64,000 nt of DNA from Lichenostomus cassidix (Eukaryota; Chordata; Aves; Passeriformes; Meliphagidae), in assembly GCA_008360975.2 (NCBI GenBank), contig CM039211.1, forward strand, positions 45,841,031-45,905,030, given 5' to 3'. Under the pieces are notes generated by a model. It saw only the letters and a list, made by a program, of their open reading frames with translations. It did no database searches and was not told the DNA's origin. A program made the position numbers and the translations under genes. Below, piece by piece: positions 32,441 to 48,300 of the stretch; the stretch's first letter is position 1; each line of letters starts with the position of its first letter.

Positions 32441-35400
32441 CTGTTTGGCACACAGACAGTTCCTTACTTCTCAATTTAAATTGTTTTTTGTTTTGGTTTG
32501 CAAAAATGACAGAGTTTTTATTTAATCTGCATGGTCAAACCTATAAATCATTTTCAGTGATTTGAACAGAAGAGAAAAATTAAATGAAAAATGCTCTTCA
32601 ATGAGTTTAACATCTTGCCAAAAACTAAAAAATTTCATCTTGGTAGCACGTAAGAAATGATGGAATGATGTTAAGCTATTAATTGTGTTTTGGTGTTTTT
32701 TTCTTTAATATTATTCCTAGTATTTCAAGTTTAGGTTTTCTTAACTAGTAATTTTACTAAATATCAAACAACAGAAGATTTTAACAACTCTCTCAGGGAA
32801 TCATGAAAAAACAGAGCACCTTTATTAGTCCACTGTGTTCACATAATTGGATCACTTGCCCTCTGCCACCACTGAGTGAAACATTTGTATTGACTCACAG
32901 GTCAAGTATCTATTAAAATAGTGATAAATCAATCACAATTCTCACCCTCATGCACAGAAGTAAAGGAGCTCTGAAGTAATGACTGCTGTTCAATGACAGC
33001 TTAGTGGGCTTTTCTGTATCACATAATGAGACAGAAATCTTGGGTAGTTAATTAAGGCACTGTATATTTGAACACCTTCATAAAAAGTCAGTGAATCAGT
33101 TGACACAAATCAAGGCATATATCCAAGAAACTGCAGGTGGGATTGAAGTGCACAGAGTCTATCAAAGCTCATCACATTTGAAAGTCAAAGACACGAGTTC
33201 CTCAGTTGGAAAATTCAAAATTATGTGTGCTTCTCTTTTCCTTAATCTTTATTGCCTTTGTCTGTACAGCATATAAAAGCTATGTGTACTGACTGCAATT
33301 TATACTCTGAAGTGTAACCATGTTTTTATGTTTAGTTTACATAAACAGTTATTAACAATATCCCACAACCTTTCTATTGCAATAATTTTCTGTAATGACT
33401 TTCTTTGCATTTTCTTTGAGAAATAGTTCTTGTCTGAATTGGCAGATTTTGCCATCCCATCTGCATTTCTCTAATAAACACAAAAGGAAAATAATTTTCA
33501 ATGTGGCAGTGTGTTTGGGGATGTCAGTGTAATTATTACAAAGGAGAGGAAGTATCCGCATAAGATGATCAGTCTATTCAGTGAGGAAGAAGTCCCTGAT
33601 GAGATTATTTCATTTATGTTTTCAGAGCGCACATTTTACCTACCAATATTGTGGTCATTTCTTATAGTGAATTCAGTGGGAATAAATATTTTGATCTCTG
33701 GTGGGTGTCTCATCCTCATTTTCCAAAGGTTACCCTAGTCATTTGACACTACCCCTTAAGGAAAGTCTTCTCAAGTCTTGGGATAATAACAGACTTCACT
33801 AGAAGCAGTATTAGGATATGGGACTCTATTAAACCATATAGCGCTCTCTCTCACTGAATCCTGCATTAGACTTTGCTGTAAAAATACGTGAAGGACTGAA
33901 GAAAGCACAGGCAATTTCTCTTTTAAAAACAACTCCTGAAATGCACAGCCATCTCTTTTCTGCCTCATACCCCATGAAAGTGAACTCCATCATCTGCTCG
34001 TGATGGGCTGTTACAGAGGCAGTACAGAGCAAACGCTGTCACAACAGTGCTGTCAAAGAATAGTCACTAGAGGAAATGTTCCCCCTGGCATAAGGAAATT
34101 CAGTCCTATGACTCTTTTTATACCAAATAATCTGGTTGTTCTATAATGAACCTAAGGATTAGGAAACTGCAGACAAGCAATGGTATAATTTTATTTCCTT
34201 TGGGTCCAATGATTCTCCCAAAACAGAAGAGAATATTCTAAGGTTGAATCAAATATTCAGATTTTTTGATTTTACATTATATTCACTGAGTTATAAAAAA
34301 ATGTAATCCACTCATCTATGAATCTGTTCATTAGACGTTAAAACATTCAATATCTCTGTTCTCCTTGAGTCATTGTTCTGACCACTGCAATCATGGCCTG
34401 CTGCGGTGGGCCAGCCTACTTAACCTCTAAGAGAGCATTTCATACTATTCAGGATTACCTTTATCTCATTGCCAGGTGAATTATGAGAGTTTTCATGTCT
34501 TAAATTAGCCTTTTTTTTCTGTTATTTAAATGGAAGCTTGATATCTGATTTTCTTCCCATTTTAAAACACACAGTAACCATTGTATCCAATTGATTTCTT
34601 GATTTTTTTGCTGTTGAGACTTCAACAGGTTATTTTGTGTAACGTGCAACACATACTTGTTTTGGCAACTGGATTTTTTTTTAAACATAAGTGCAAACAT
34701 AAGCATATATTGTTATCTGACAGTAATTAGCCTAGAATAAAGAAAATCCATAGATTTGATCCCCAAGTGAGGGAAAAAACAACTAAAACCAAACCATAAT
34801 GGCTCTTCCTACCTCTCTCCCAAACATGCATCTTGAGTATACTAGTTCAGAAGCTAGAAAATTCATTATGTATACCATATAATGGAGACAATCATCATTT
34901 CACACTTTTTACATTACAATGCCTTTTCTTCACATTGGCATGAGGTCATTGCAAGATGGCTAAAATAAAATGAAATTAGAACAGTCTTTCATTAGCTACA
35001 GATGCTCAAGCTGATTGTTTTCTCTGTGTTTCCTTTAGATTTACCTTTTGATGTTTTCTGTCCTTATTTGTAGACAGGCAGAAACACTAGCCAAAAAAAA
35101 AAAAAAAGGAAAAAAATGGGGGGTGATTATGCAGCAATCTTACTGAAGATTCATCTGTGCCACATGATTGTTCCTGCAGAAAAAATTTCAGGAACAACAA
35201 AATGTTTAGTAACAATGAGAAGAGACCAAATAAATATCTGTATGTTTTTTGACTAAATTCTAAATTCTGACATTGTTTTGCTGTACCCAATTCTGCATTT
35301 TCAATACATGCCTAAGCATTTTAAATCGCATTTCAAAATAACAAAATTAGGGCACATAGAATTGGTAGACATTCTTAAATGACACTTTCAAATTTGGGAG

Positions 35401-38400
35401 ACAGTCCTTCACCATCTGAGATATTTAATGAATCATCATTCAGGTTAATAAATTTCTGTGTAGCTAAAAACTCATGTAAAATTATAGTCCACTCTGTTAA
35501 CCAGGACTTTAGGAATTGAATAGCCCTCTGAGAGTCAAAAAACCCTCCCTTTCTGTGTACTTTCCAACTATTTTTCAAAATGTTACACATATGTTTTATA
35601 TGCTACTCTTCCTACAAAGGGCCAAGAAAAAATTAGTCAGGATATAATTTCTTTTTTGTGCAAATAGAACATGTGGACCTATGGTTTGATATGAAATTTT
35701 AGATGCTTCATGATAAAGTGTGCAGGATCAAAATATGCATCATTTAAAAAGGAAGCAAGAGATACATAGAGATTTGACATATCACACTTTGTATTTATCT
35801 ACTAATTAATATTGAGTCATGCCTTTGCACTTGGCTTCACATTTTATGCACAGTGTTTACTGTGTCTTTACTTAAATAATAGCATGCCATTCACTTTGCT
35901 TTTTAATCTATGGTCATATAATAAAGCAACTATAAAATGTTCATAAAACCTGGTAGTGCACGAATTCTAACAGAAGCTGTTTCTTAAAAAGTATATTAAT
36001 ATATTAACTAGAGGGAAATTACTCTTTTGCTTCCTGGTTAACCCTAATTACTACATTCATAAACTACATACTTTTGAGTCCAAGAAAATTAAATTGATAA
36101 CTAATTCAATTTCTTTTACACCATATATTTTATTTAGATTAAAATTTTTTCTACTTAATAATATGTAAAATTTTAGTTCTTATTAGATCATTATTTCCCT
36201 CACTTTCAGGAAAATAGAAGTTCATATTACTCAGAATGTATTAGACTTTAAATTTTTAAGGCAAGAGGTGTAGTAAAAACAGTAACATTTCTCTGTCTAT
36301 GAACAAACTAAAGGCTATTCCTATCTTGCCTTAGGAATATTAATGCAATTGAGTTTCTGTTCTGAAGGGCAATTAAGATATCCCATGTCCATGTATTGTA
36401 GACTATTTTACTTATTTCTAAAATTATTAATTGTTTCCTTTGATGTTTAAAATCAAAATTAATATTTCCATGAGATTTCTAGATATTCTTATCAAGCATC
36501 AAAGAGCCAGGTCATGCTATTGGAGGTAATGAAACTTGGCTGGTGTAGAAGTCCTCTTCTTTCCAAAGAGAGCAGCTTTGTCTGCCATTCCTCTGGACAG
36601 ACTGTAGAAATCCTGTTGTTCTTACAAGACTTGTGCCATAGGAAGTCATCAATTTCTATCACATCTAGCAATGAATGGAACTCTGAGTTGTTAACCTATT
36701 CTATAGTCACTCGTTTATCTGAGTACCCTGTGTTAATTAATTCGAAGATAGCTCAAGGATTGTTCCATGTGAGCCTTTTGATATGTCTGAAAGATCATGT
36801 GTGCAAAATGATCCATTCACGCACTGCCCTTAAGTCACTCATGGAAGATGGGGATTAAGAAAGATTTTTCATCAAAATTTTCACTCAGAATTTCAACTGT
36901 GAGCAGCATCCATCCAGAATTCCATCCAAAATTTGTGGCTAACAAGCATTATCTGCAAAACTTTATGTTGTCAAGGACAGGTGACAGAGAATATGCCCAT
37001 TCTATTTTATCTATTTTAGTTTAATTATGATGCTTTCATATTTCAATCTGTCTTTAGAATTCATTGAATATTTTTTGTTTTCCTATGCAAGAGTCAGTTC
37101 TAAAGTCCATATAACTAAAAAATAATATATCTTTTTGTTTTTCTGGTTAATATATGCGTTAATAACTGGGCAAGGTACAAATGGATGCTTGATACAGGTC
37201 TCAGAACTTACCAAAATGCATGAGGGAGATGAAAAACTTTTTTTAGGTTTCTGGTTTTCTGTGGAATGTGTTGATTTTTCTAAATTATATTTTAACCCTC
37301 TTTTAAGCAAGATCACTTGTTAATCAACACCTTTGTAGTAACCTTTTCTCTCCATCATGAGCAGAAAATAGGTGATAATTACTTTCACAAGCCACTGAAA
37401 ATTTTTCTTAGTTACAGATTTATTAAATATACTGAGACTTATGATTCACATTAATGGATACCTAAAATACTGTACTGTTTCAAAAGTGACAAAAATTGAG
37501 GGAAAATAGCTATATTTTATTTATTCAATGATGCCCATTTCAGGTGTCTTTTCAGATGTGCAAACGTTTTCAAAATACTGTCACAATTTGACAGCAAAGC
37601 CATTTTTCACTTTTTGATATTTTGCTTTCCCATTCTTTGAGATATTCCAGTGCATCAGCTGTTGTTTCAGCTGTGTCCAGTACCTGGCCATATGTGCACT
37701 ACATGCTTTTTTTGTGAGAAATAAACCATCATAGAAGGTAAGTTCAGCTTACTATTTGAAAGCCATATGCAACCAGAGTCTGAAATTATAATAAATTTTG
37801 CATCGCAGTAACACAGGAAGAGTGCAGAGGAAAAGTTTAATATGAAGGGCAATAAATTGCAGTAACAACCAGTCCAGGCTAGCTTGACCATCAGCAAATA
37901 TATATTCAAATTCTAGATATATGTAAATAGAACATAAAATAAAATTCTAACTGCAGATGACAAGCGGGGTGTTTTTTTTTTTAGAGAGAGTCTCGAGAGT
38001 CTTAAATTCTATCATATATTATCAAATTGTAATTTTTTTTTTCTGTGTCTCCCATCTATTTTCCTATTGCAAGATCTTTAAAGGCTTCTCTTCACCAATG
38101 TGTGTTGGCCTGATTTTGGATTACTGGATATTATAAATGTAACTGAAAACCTCATTTTTTTTCTTTATGGTAGTAGGTGTAACTCAATTATAATTCTGTG
38201 TTATGTATGTGTGTGTATATATGCATGCATATATATATTCATGTGTGCGTGCATGTGTGTGTGTATAATTGAAAATGCCTCTGGAGTGATTTAATTAGAA
38301 CAAAAAATTTCTTACAATAAAAGGGTTTTTATTAGTTTTTGCAAAGATTTCATGTAAACGCCTTCCAAGGGTTTGGAAAGATTTCTGTTCTATAAAAATA

Positions 38401-41400
38401 ATTTCATATATTATCTCTCTGTCCTTTGTTAGGGGTTCATTCTGTGTTTATGATAGTGAAGAGCATAAGCAGTAAAAGTCTTCTAAAACTTGTTTTAACT
38501 TAATCACTTAAATTATATGAACTTTCACTTAGATGCAGTATATAGTTAGCTGTTTACGTATTTGCACTGGGAAACAAATGAGCAATTTAACTCTATGATA
38601 AAATGCAGTTTTAAAAGAGCCTATACATATTGTTTTTTCCCACCTTACTTCCAGACATCTGTTCTGGCTGTTCTAGGTACTCCATTCTTAACAGGTTGAA
38701 ATTGCCAGAAGACATTCATTACTGACTAGTTTATATCCATGCTTTTATATAAAGTTTATGACACCAAATGTCTCATCTGTGTCTCCCTAAATGTTTACCC
38801 TCTGGAAGTGTCTGCTTGGAGCTGTGGAGTTTTCCATGACTGTCCTTTGTAGAGAAGTTAAGGTGTGAACTTTAAAACAACACAGTGAATGAATGTTTGT
38901 CATGACTTTTTTTTTGCTTTTCTAATCTCTTATACTTTTCCATAGCATGAACAAAGCAGAAGGTCTCAGAATTTTAGAGCAGTGAATTTTGCAACAAACA
39001 CTAGGAACTAATCTAAGGTGTACTTAGAGCACTAGCTCATTTCATGACAAAACTAAGCACATTTCTGATTCCACATGCAACCTTCATATTGCAGTTCATC
39101 ACAGAGTCTTGCTCTTTTTGAGTAACTGAACTAAATGAATTTTTATTCTTAGATTAAAAAAATATTTTCTCTCTTGCAAGCTAGTCTTGATATGTAAAAC
39201 ACTTTCTTTAGGAACACAACCTATTATCATAGTATTTCCAGCACAAAAAAAAATGCAACTATAAACAGCAAATAAAATCTATAGTTTTACTAAATTTTGT
39301 AAAACGAGACAAATATCTCAGAAAAAAATCAAGTTTTAATGACTTATGAATAGGTAAAAATTATACTTTTTAACCAAAAATAACCAAAATTACTTATTAT
39401 TTTTTCCTTGTATGATTTTGTGCAGGCCAAATATACATACATATGGTATTCCAAAAATGCTTCAGCACAGCTTCTTTGGTAGCTAAAAGGTCTGTTTATG
39501 GTTTTATTCCAGTTGGAAGATAATAGTATTTTAAACACACAGTGACCTAGATATTATAATTCATATTCTGGCACTTCTCCAAATGTTGAAGTTATTTATA
39601 TCTGATATTTTAAATATTAAACCAGCAGATTGATACTACCAAAACCACTGGGATCCTAGCTCATTTTTTTGCAGTCACCAATTATAATAGTATCCCTTAC
39701 TATAAAGAGTGAAGACCACATATGAAAGCTTTTTTTAGCCAAACGTTATCCAGATTGAACTTTTCTAGTATTTCTTACAGTTCAATATAAAATGCATGCA
39801 CAAAATCAAAAAAATAATCAACCAAACAAAATCCACAAGAATTAATTTTAAATGAAATAATCATGTAGCGATTTTGTTCCTTATATTAAAGTAGTCAGCA
39901 ATATTGCTGTGTTTTCAATCTGATTTATTTATGTTAATAGTATTTCCATTCACATTTGTAAAAAGGATATAAAAAATAAATAGAGAGTGTAAAGCAAGTT
40001 TTTTTTCCAGGATGAAGCTCTTTCAAAAAACAAGCCACTTATTTTATCCCAAACAAGCATTATATTTTTCAGAAGCCCTAATAACAAGAAATGATACTGC
40101 TCTCTCTGATGCAATGAATAGCCATCCAAATTCAGAAAATATCCATGTTGTTACCATGAAGTCAGCAGGACTAGACAAGACAGCTGGTATTTTGACCAAG
40201 AAAAGTGTTTTCTGTAAAGAATATTAGATTTTTAAATGATAGGCTGAATCAGGAGTGGCTATTCACCACTTGAATGAAGTAAAACAGTTAACCTGGCACA
40301 CTACCAGAAGTATGAAGCTGACGTTAATTTAGTATCTGCTGTGTTTTATTTTTTGAAAGGGCCTATTGGAAGAAAGGCCTACTAAAAACCTACAAGATAG
40401 AGCATGTAACATTTTTCCAGCACTATATTCTAAAATCTCCCAAGTGTATTCCATGTCTTGTGTTTAATTACCTCTTTAATGACTCCCATCTGGAAAAAAA
40501 CCACAATGTAAAACTTAAGTTACACTCATAGCATTAAATTATTATGTCGACTTGTCTTCAGGGGTGAAGATGATGAGTAATACAAAAATATCTTGATTGT
40601 TGAATTTGTCAAAAAAAATCAGAATAATTTTTAAAATCTGCACTCCAATGTATCCCAAACTCACTGAATTGTATTTCTGAATAACTATGAAAAAGTCAGC
40701 AGTAAAATAATTAAAAAATATATTTAGGAATGAAAAAGTATCAGTTGAGAAGAAATTGGTACCAAATGTAACTGCAATTACTTGTAGAACCTAATTATCA
40801 TTGCATGAAGATAAATAATGATTGAGTAATTCCCCCAGTGAGTTTAATTCTTGTGTAGAATGAATATGGCTAAATATATCCACTTTTTGAAGTTTCACTG
40901 GAATTGTAGTAAATAAGAGTCACAAGAGCATATATACTATCATGTCAAGAAAGCAAACTGACACTACAGACCCGCAGTTAAATACAAGTACAAAATGATA
41001 GAGCAGAACAAGTTGCCCAAACATTTCTATAGCTCCTCATTTAATCACAGGATTTACAATGTTTCATAACTCCAAACTCCATTAGCCAGGGCAGATTGCT
41101 AGTTTTGTGATCCAAATATTGAACTGAAGGCAAGCAGCATGCAAGATGAGATCATCCAAGGCCTCATTATCTAAAATACTTAAAGCCCCATATAATTTCA
41201 ACCTTTAAAAAATAATTTCCAGAGTCTTAATCCAATCTCATAGGCAGTGAAGCTGTGATAGTCAATATTCCAATGACAGAGCAAGTTCGGTATCAAAATT
41301 GTGCCTGGAAAGGCTTGGAAAGGCACATTTTCTATTGAAGTTATTTCATTAATGTAATGATCCATAGCAAAAGTTCTGTGAATAGCTAGAATGGCAAAAC

Positions 41401-41830
41401 ATTGGAGAAAAGATAGCCACTATGTGTAAGAAAAATTCAAAGAAACAAGCACTCACTTGAAATTAAGCCTTAATTATGTGTTTTCTGTCTCTGGTTTTCT
41501 GACTGATTAGAATAAGCATGAAATACAGTTCTACACAGACAAGAAAGAAGGCCAGGTCTGTATTAAGCTAAGTCCAGACAAAAAATGTAGCGAGAAAGCA
41601 GGGAGAAAACCCAATGTCTTGTTGAGAAGATATTGTCTTACTCATGGAAGCTTGATATTTCTATATAATAGGAGAAACTTGTAAATGTGGTACTTGACTC
41701 TATACTTGATATTTCAGTGGCTCTAATTCTTGCTGTGTAATGATACACAGATAATGATCCTGCCTTAATAGTATCTTGTACGACACATCTTAACTACCAC
41801 TGACAATAGCTTTACTTCAATAACTTCATT
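32441..41830. other. AT-rich unique DNA, no gene recognised
   Basis: No exon, RNA gene or interspersed repeat recognised. The longest frame (36514-36858, 114 codons) has no known motif. Poly-A at 35093-35107 and a TG/TA microsatellite at 38203-38266 are the visible low-complexity features. Confidence 0.55.
38203..38266. repeat. TG/TA microsatellite
   Basis: Mixed (TG)n and (TA)n with TGCATGCA interruptions. It is alternating purine-pyrimidine throughout, so it could adopt Z-DNA, and is probably length-polymorphic. Confidence 0.75.
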
Positions 41831-41997
41831 ATCATATAATCATGTAAATGTTTGTGTTGGAAGGGACCTTAAAAGTCATCTTGCTCCATTCTCCATTCCA
41901 CAGGAAGGGACATCTTCACTAGATCAGTTTACTCAGAACTCCATCCAGCCTGGTCTTGAGCACCTCCTGGTGAGGGGAGTTCACCACATCTTGTTTG
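41831..41997 (-). mobile_element. CR1 LINE 3' end fragment
   Basis: The plus strand starts ATCATATAATCATGTAAATG, then TTGGAAGGGACCTTAAAAGTCATC. It continues with a block matching the CR1 3' UTR (GGGACATCTTCACTAGATCAG, CATCCAGCCTGGTCTTGAGCACCTCC). This is the reverse complement of a CR1 3' end. It is a short 5'-truncated copy, as is usual for CR1. Confidence 0.85.
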
Positions 41998-44900
41998 TAA
42001 CTGTCATATAATTATCCAGAATCTTCACTGACTGATGTTCTGCACAATGTGACTGCTATGCTCAATCAAATTCATTTTCAATACTGACTCCCACTGGCTA
42101 TGCAGATAAAGATGAAATAAAGTCCATAAATTGACAAATACTTAAGGAAAAAAAAAAAAGAAAAAGAGAAAAATCTATGAAGGCTGTAATTAGGATTTGA
42201 AACAGAACTGGAGAAACACCACAAAGAAATTTATTCCAAAATTAGCAAATTCTTCAGGATCTCACATCATTTGTTTGCCCTGTTATTCAAACATCAACCC
42301 TACCTTCTCAGGCAAGCTTTTTCAAACTATGAGATGTGTTTCTGGAAAAGTAAAGTAAATGTATAAAAATATTTTAAAATCAGTAAAGTACTCTGGGGAG
42401 CTATTATTAGAGGGGAAACATGGTATCAAGTCTCAGCAACAGTTTGAATACAAGTGGTCGGATTAAGTTTTAAGGAGTTTACAAGATTAGTTCAGGTTCA
42501 TCAAAAATATGAAATCCTAATTCCACAAACTTGCTCATTTCCTTAAGGCTTTGAGAATTTTTCTGACAGTATTGTACCTATATCAAGAAAGTGAGAAGTT
42601 ACAAAAGAAGAGTTACTTCTATCTCCTGCAGAGGTGTTAATAGGAAAGATATTTGTCTGCTTTATTTAAAGGTAAATGTGAAGTGGTTTTCTGAAAGAGT
42701 CTGAACCTTATAAAGACTGTTTTTGCAGGTCACTGTCTTATATAAAATAAAATTATGATCATCTGCTGTAGATTATGTTCCAAAATAAAGATTTGAGAAA
42801 TTGTCTAGTATAAGCCATTGAATTATGACAAAATTTAAGGAAAAATAAACCAAACCTGTAATCCAGATGAGTTGGGTTCTTTTTCTCTTGTATAGAGATT
42901 TTACCTGGTCATTTACTAACAGCTGTACACATCTATTTGGCAATTCCATTTTCTTTATATTTAAGGGAACTCCCTTCTAAAGTTCCCAGAGAAATGTAGC
43001 TTTGTGTACAAACTAATTTTAAAAAATTCAAATATATAATATGATATGGATATTGGTATTGGTCTGAGACCATCAAAATAGGAGAAAAATATAAATCCTA
43101 TTTCTATACTCTTCTTTTGTTCTGTCCGGAACTTGAACCTTACAAGTTTTTTCTCATTCCACCTCTAAAGAAGTAACTAAAGAGAAGAGAATAAATTTCT
43201 TAGGGAAAAAGTCAAGATTGTGGTTTTTATACTATGTAGCTTAGGAAATTTGCAAGGGCTAACAAAATTTAAATCCTTTTCGAAATCTCTTGTAATTGTT
43301 TGTGGTTTGTAGCAGATAAATATCACCCCTGGCATATTTTAATAAAAAAATATATTTTAGAATGTCTCTTTCCTGACCTTTACTCCCTAATTGTTCAGAT
43401 TTATGACAGTGCTGGGAAAGTGTCTAATATACAGTGACTGCAACAGCAACAGTAGGGTACCAAATAATACCAGGACATATTAACAACTCAGAACTGAAGA
43501 TGGGGATGACTGATAAAAAGACTGTGAAAGAAACTTAGAGAACTATATTTTTTAAAAAAAGGTTCATTTGTTTTATTGCTTAGTTGCTTAAAAGACAGGG
43601 ATAAAACTTCAACCAAGTAACTTTTTAGAAGTATGTTTGAACTTGAATTTTCATGTATCTTTTAAATTTCTTTGTTTATCTCTTAATTGGAGCACACATT
43701 CTCCTACCTGTTATTGTCTCCTATGATAATACCTCACTTTATGTAGTGAGGTATCATCAAAAATATTTTAATAAACTGCAAAATCTTCTTACTGCTGGAG
43801 ATTACATATAAGAAAAACTATTTACTCTCTTTCCATAACAGGGTAATTTTCTTTTCTGTATAATTTTTCTTCTTCTCAAACGTGGGAACTTGTTTTCTGT
43901 GAAATATTTGCTAAGCAATGTTAAATATCTTCCACTCTGTGCCCTTCTCTGAAAATCCTTTTCTTTCTCTCTCTTGTAACAGGAGTTGGAATTCACAAAG
44001 TTGAGGTAGGAAACTAATTTTATTACTGGGTAATTTAACTAATTTACTAAAGCCAAGGGTATTAAAGCTTTATGATGTTATTCTTGTGATTTGTGTCTAG
44101 CAGTTATTCACTATTGCAACTCACAGAGAAGGTTTACAGTCAGCACAAAATCTCTTTTCCACAATATAGAGAACTACTACTGTGGATTCTTTTTGTCAGT
44201 GTTGTGTTGGATAAGATTTTCAGCTAAAATGATCAACCATTTTTATGCGCTTATAAATAGTTCTGAAGTATAACACCATATTCTAGCTCCTATCTTTCCA
44301 CTGATGCTGAAGTTTTCCTGTACTTTGTATTTGACTTTGACCTGGAGCCCAGGAAAATAGAAAGTTTTTAGGAAGCTGTAACTTCACCGGGCAGTGGAAC
44401 ACTTTTATCTTTTATCTTTCCAGAACTTCAAAATTGTCTTTAAATGAAAAGAGAGGGAAGGTGGTGCTCTGAACTAAAGATAGTTCTGAATTTGCTTTAT
44501 CTACATAGTTCTGTGATAAAGCTGAGTTCATGACACACATATAGAAATCAACGTGTTCTTTTTTAATTATGTCTGACAGAATTGGAAACACCCATTAATT
44601 GACATATTTAAGTGTCAAGTGACTCAGTTGTTGCAGTGAAACTAGATGGAAAAAAAAAAGCTTTTTAATATAAACTCTCAAAAGTAAATTTTTAACTTCA
44701 GTATTTTGGCCATAATTTACAGTTCTTTATTTGGCTGCAGTTAATCTTATTTTATCAATGGATCATTAAAAGGTAAAGAATATATCTAACTTTAGTTGTG
44801 AAGCTTGAGGTTTCAAAATGTGTCTTTATTTTTGTGGAAAAAATTCAATCTATATTACCATCTGTAAAATGACTAATGTTTAGAATAGGTTTAAGTATAC

Positions 44901-45293
44901 TGATAAAAACTTCATTTTAGATGTAAACACCAGACAGAATTTAGCCAGGGACACTTAGATATCATTTCATATTTCTGTGGACAAAAGATTTTTTTTTTTT
45001 TACATTATTGAGTAAATTTTTTTCACTAGATGTATTTGGTTTTTATTTCTACCTTCTACCCCAAGTTCCTACTCTTTTTCTTATTGGAATATGAGGCATG
45101 CATATTTTATACTTTTATTATTTCATAGCCTGGGAATTTCTTTGTGCATAACCATAAATTCTTTCTTGAAAAGCACAACAGATAATCCCAGTAACACCAA
45201 CCAATACAATTTCCTCTGGTATGGCAGTGGTCACCTAAACCCCTTTGTGCATTCATTTAAGAGCTGAATGTTTAACTGTACACACATATACAC

Positions 45294-45326
45294 TAGAGAG
45301 ACACAGAGAGAGAGAGAGAGAGGGAG
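45294..45326. repeat. GA microsatellite
   Basis: About 30 bp of AG/GA dinucleotides with one ACAC interruption. It has no visible link to a gene. Confidence 0.7.
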
Positions 45327-48300
45327 AACCAAAAGAATTCTTTTAGAGAATACCCTGTTTCCACCTAGATTCTTTGCTATAGAAGCTTCCATGGCTCTCT
45401 GCCCACAGCTCATTAGAGTGTTCTGTGTCCCATGACAAGCAATGTCCCAGCAGTACTTTTAGGACTCTCTCCACATTACTGATACACTCTGTCTTTAGGT
45501 CTAATAGTTCCTCTGCTACAACGTCTGAAAAGAGGCTTTATGGCCTATTCTGAGTGGTTGTTTGAAGAGAAGCTACCTAGAAAACAATAATAAAATCATG
45601 TTTGGAAATTAAAGAAATATTAAGAATAAGAAAAAGAAAGGAAAGGTCAAACAAAAGTCTGTAGGACCTCATATCTGAAAAGAATTCCATTCTGGTTAAG
45701 AATCACTTTTGTTCACTCTCTTACTGAAAAATCTTAGAAGAGGAAGCAAGGGGCTGTGCAGAGAACAGGATTTACAGAGAGCAAGCTCTTTCCTTCTGCA
45801 TGCAGGGTACTTGTGGTGATCCAGCATTTCTTGAGGCCAATTTGTTAGACATGATTCAATTTCCCTCCAGTTTTCTGGCTGCAATATCAGTGGGAGGGAA
45901 TTTATATTGACTGAGCAAAATCTTTAATGTTGTGTGATTTAAATGTGGGACCAAAGAGAATTAAAGAAAATGGAGTTTGGGTTGGTCATACGACCAGTAA
46001 TCAACTTCAAGAAATAAACAACCCAATCACTGAGCTGAGTCCCTCAGGCCCAGCAAACCAGATCTGCCTCCTATTTGCAAAGTACAGTCCAAGGCAGAAT
46101 TTACCTCACTACAGGGAATACGTGGAAGCTCTATATACATATTTTGAACACAATTTATGTTTCTTCATAGAAATATACATGTGCCCTCACAATATTCTTT
46201 TGCATGTCACTCTTTATCTATATAGTGGTGTTCTCTCTTCCATATGTCAGTATCACATGACCGTAACAGAAATTTTAACATGTAACAATGAATATTGTAG
46301 CAGAAACCAAATGCACATCCTAGACTAGGTATTCCAGAAAAAGCAAAAGTTGTCCTTAGTTATCATGAACAACTGCTTAGGTTTCTGATAGAAGCAATAG
46401 ATTTAATTGTTACTTAAAACCTTCAGGAGAGGGCAGGTTTAGCTCATACACTACATTATGAAAATTATTGTTTTCATGTCTTTAGGATCAGGACCTGTGT
46501 TTGGGATAGGAATTAATCCATTAGTGATGATGAAATATCAGCATACAAATTCTATACATAATTATATATGTGTATCTATTTTTATCTCACAAATTCCTCT
46601 TAACCTTTTAACTAAAATAAAAGCCATTAACTGATTCAAATAGTCTCTGCTTCTTCATCCTGCAGATATCTTTAATGTTATCATTCTCAAAAATACATTT
46701 ACAGATAGTTTGGGCAGGTGTGTGACTGAAAAAGGTCAAAGTGAAATACCAGCATACTTAACAAAAGTATTCCTGCACTCTATCACAAAAATCCTTTTGG
46801 TTGCATAGCAACAGCCTTTTTAATTACTACTTGCAGTCTAGGTTTTAATAATTTAATTAGTATTTTTCTTCATTAAACTGTTTCACCCAATAAATTTAAT
46901 GTATTCAAGTCATTCCTTGTTTTTTAATGGTCTTTTTAACTTCCGTTCTTCATCCTTCCAGCATCTTTGGCTATGCTAGTAGAGACTAAAAATCTCATTG
47001 ACTTAATATCAAAAACCACAATCTAAAGGACTCAGCTTTATACAATAAGTAAAGAGACATTTTGGGTAGCCTTTGTAGCTGAAGTTGTTGGAGTTCAGGT
47101 AAGCATTAGTTAGTCTGGCTTCATAAAACTAAGGCTTTCAGAGGCTTTCAGAGGTAAACTTCAGTGGCATGATTAGTGTATACAACCTTTAGAGGTAATG
47201 ATGTTAGCCCTTTTGAAAGAACCTTTATCTCATACTATTTAATCTTAGGTAACCAGAACAATAGCTCCTTATGAAAAATCCTCAGCTCTTGGTCTGTATT
47301 AAGACATTGCTGAGAAGCTGAAGCCTACAAAAACCAAGTAAAGTGAGAATAATTATGTGAGGGGGAAGGAGATATTATCTGAACAGCTGCAGAAGGCATC
47401 CACTTTTACTATGAGGAGCACTGGCTGATTCATAGTGCAGGTCAAAGCTGACAGCAGAGCCAAGGTGGTATCTCTACTGTCAATGTTTACACACTAAGAG
47501 GGCAAAAATACATGGCAGCAGACACCAAAACATTCAGCTTATGTCTACTGGCTATGAAGGAAGAAGATAAAGGAAACATTCCCTCTGAAATAATTTTCTT
47601 AGCAGTAGTGACTTCTGTAATGGCAGGCAGCAAGAATTTTTTACTCTGCAGGAGCACCTTTGTGATATCTACTGTCTATGCCCCTATGTCTGCCTACATT
47701 CTGAGATATCATCCGTTGAAGACTTTAATTTTTAAAACTCTTTTAAATTTTAGAAACTTGTATGTTTCCTTTATCCATTTATATTTTGAAGAAATAAGCT
47801 TTTCTCTCCTATTCCCCCAAATTAAACTTTAATCCAAATTCAAATCTGTATATGACAGATTTAAATATCTGAGTATCTGTAACAGACATTGTTTCTGTTA
47901 GAGAGGTAAGTGGTTCATGAAAGTGTTCTGACATATTTAGCATTTCAAATATTATTTACTGAAATATAAAAAAATATTATTTGATGGATAGATTTGTGGA
48001 TGCAAAAAAAAAAAAAATTCTTCCCCTGCTCAGAAATAAATAGTTGTATTTTAAAGATTCTTAAGCAGCTGAATTTGTACTGCAGTGCTTTCTGTCACTA
48101 CCTGAGGGATTCATCTAACATAATTTTAATTATTTTTATGTTTAAATTCTTTACAATATTCACGTCTCTTTATTCACCACCCAGTCTTACATATGCACTT
48201 CTTGCTGTCTCATCTACATTGTATTTTCATAGCCATTTTGAGACTATCATGAATCATTTTAAGACGTTTTACAGGTGATTTGTTAAAACAAAACCACCAA

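Noticed and set aside
45927..46328. A 133-codon plus-strand frame in unique DNA, the longest outside repeats.
   Set aside because: No known domain, no promoter or polyadenylation context, and an unremarkable composition. It cannot be supported without conservation or transcript data.
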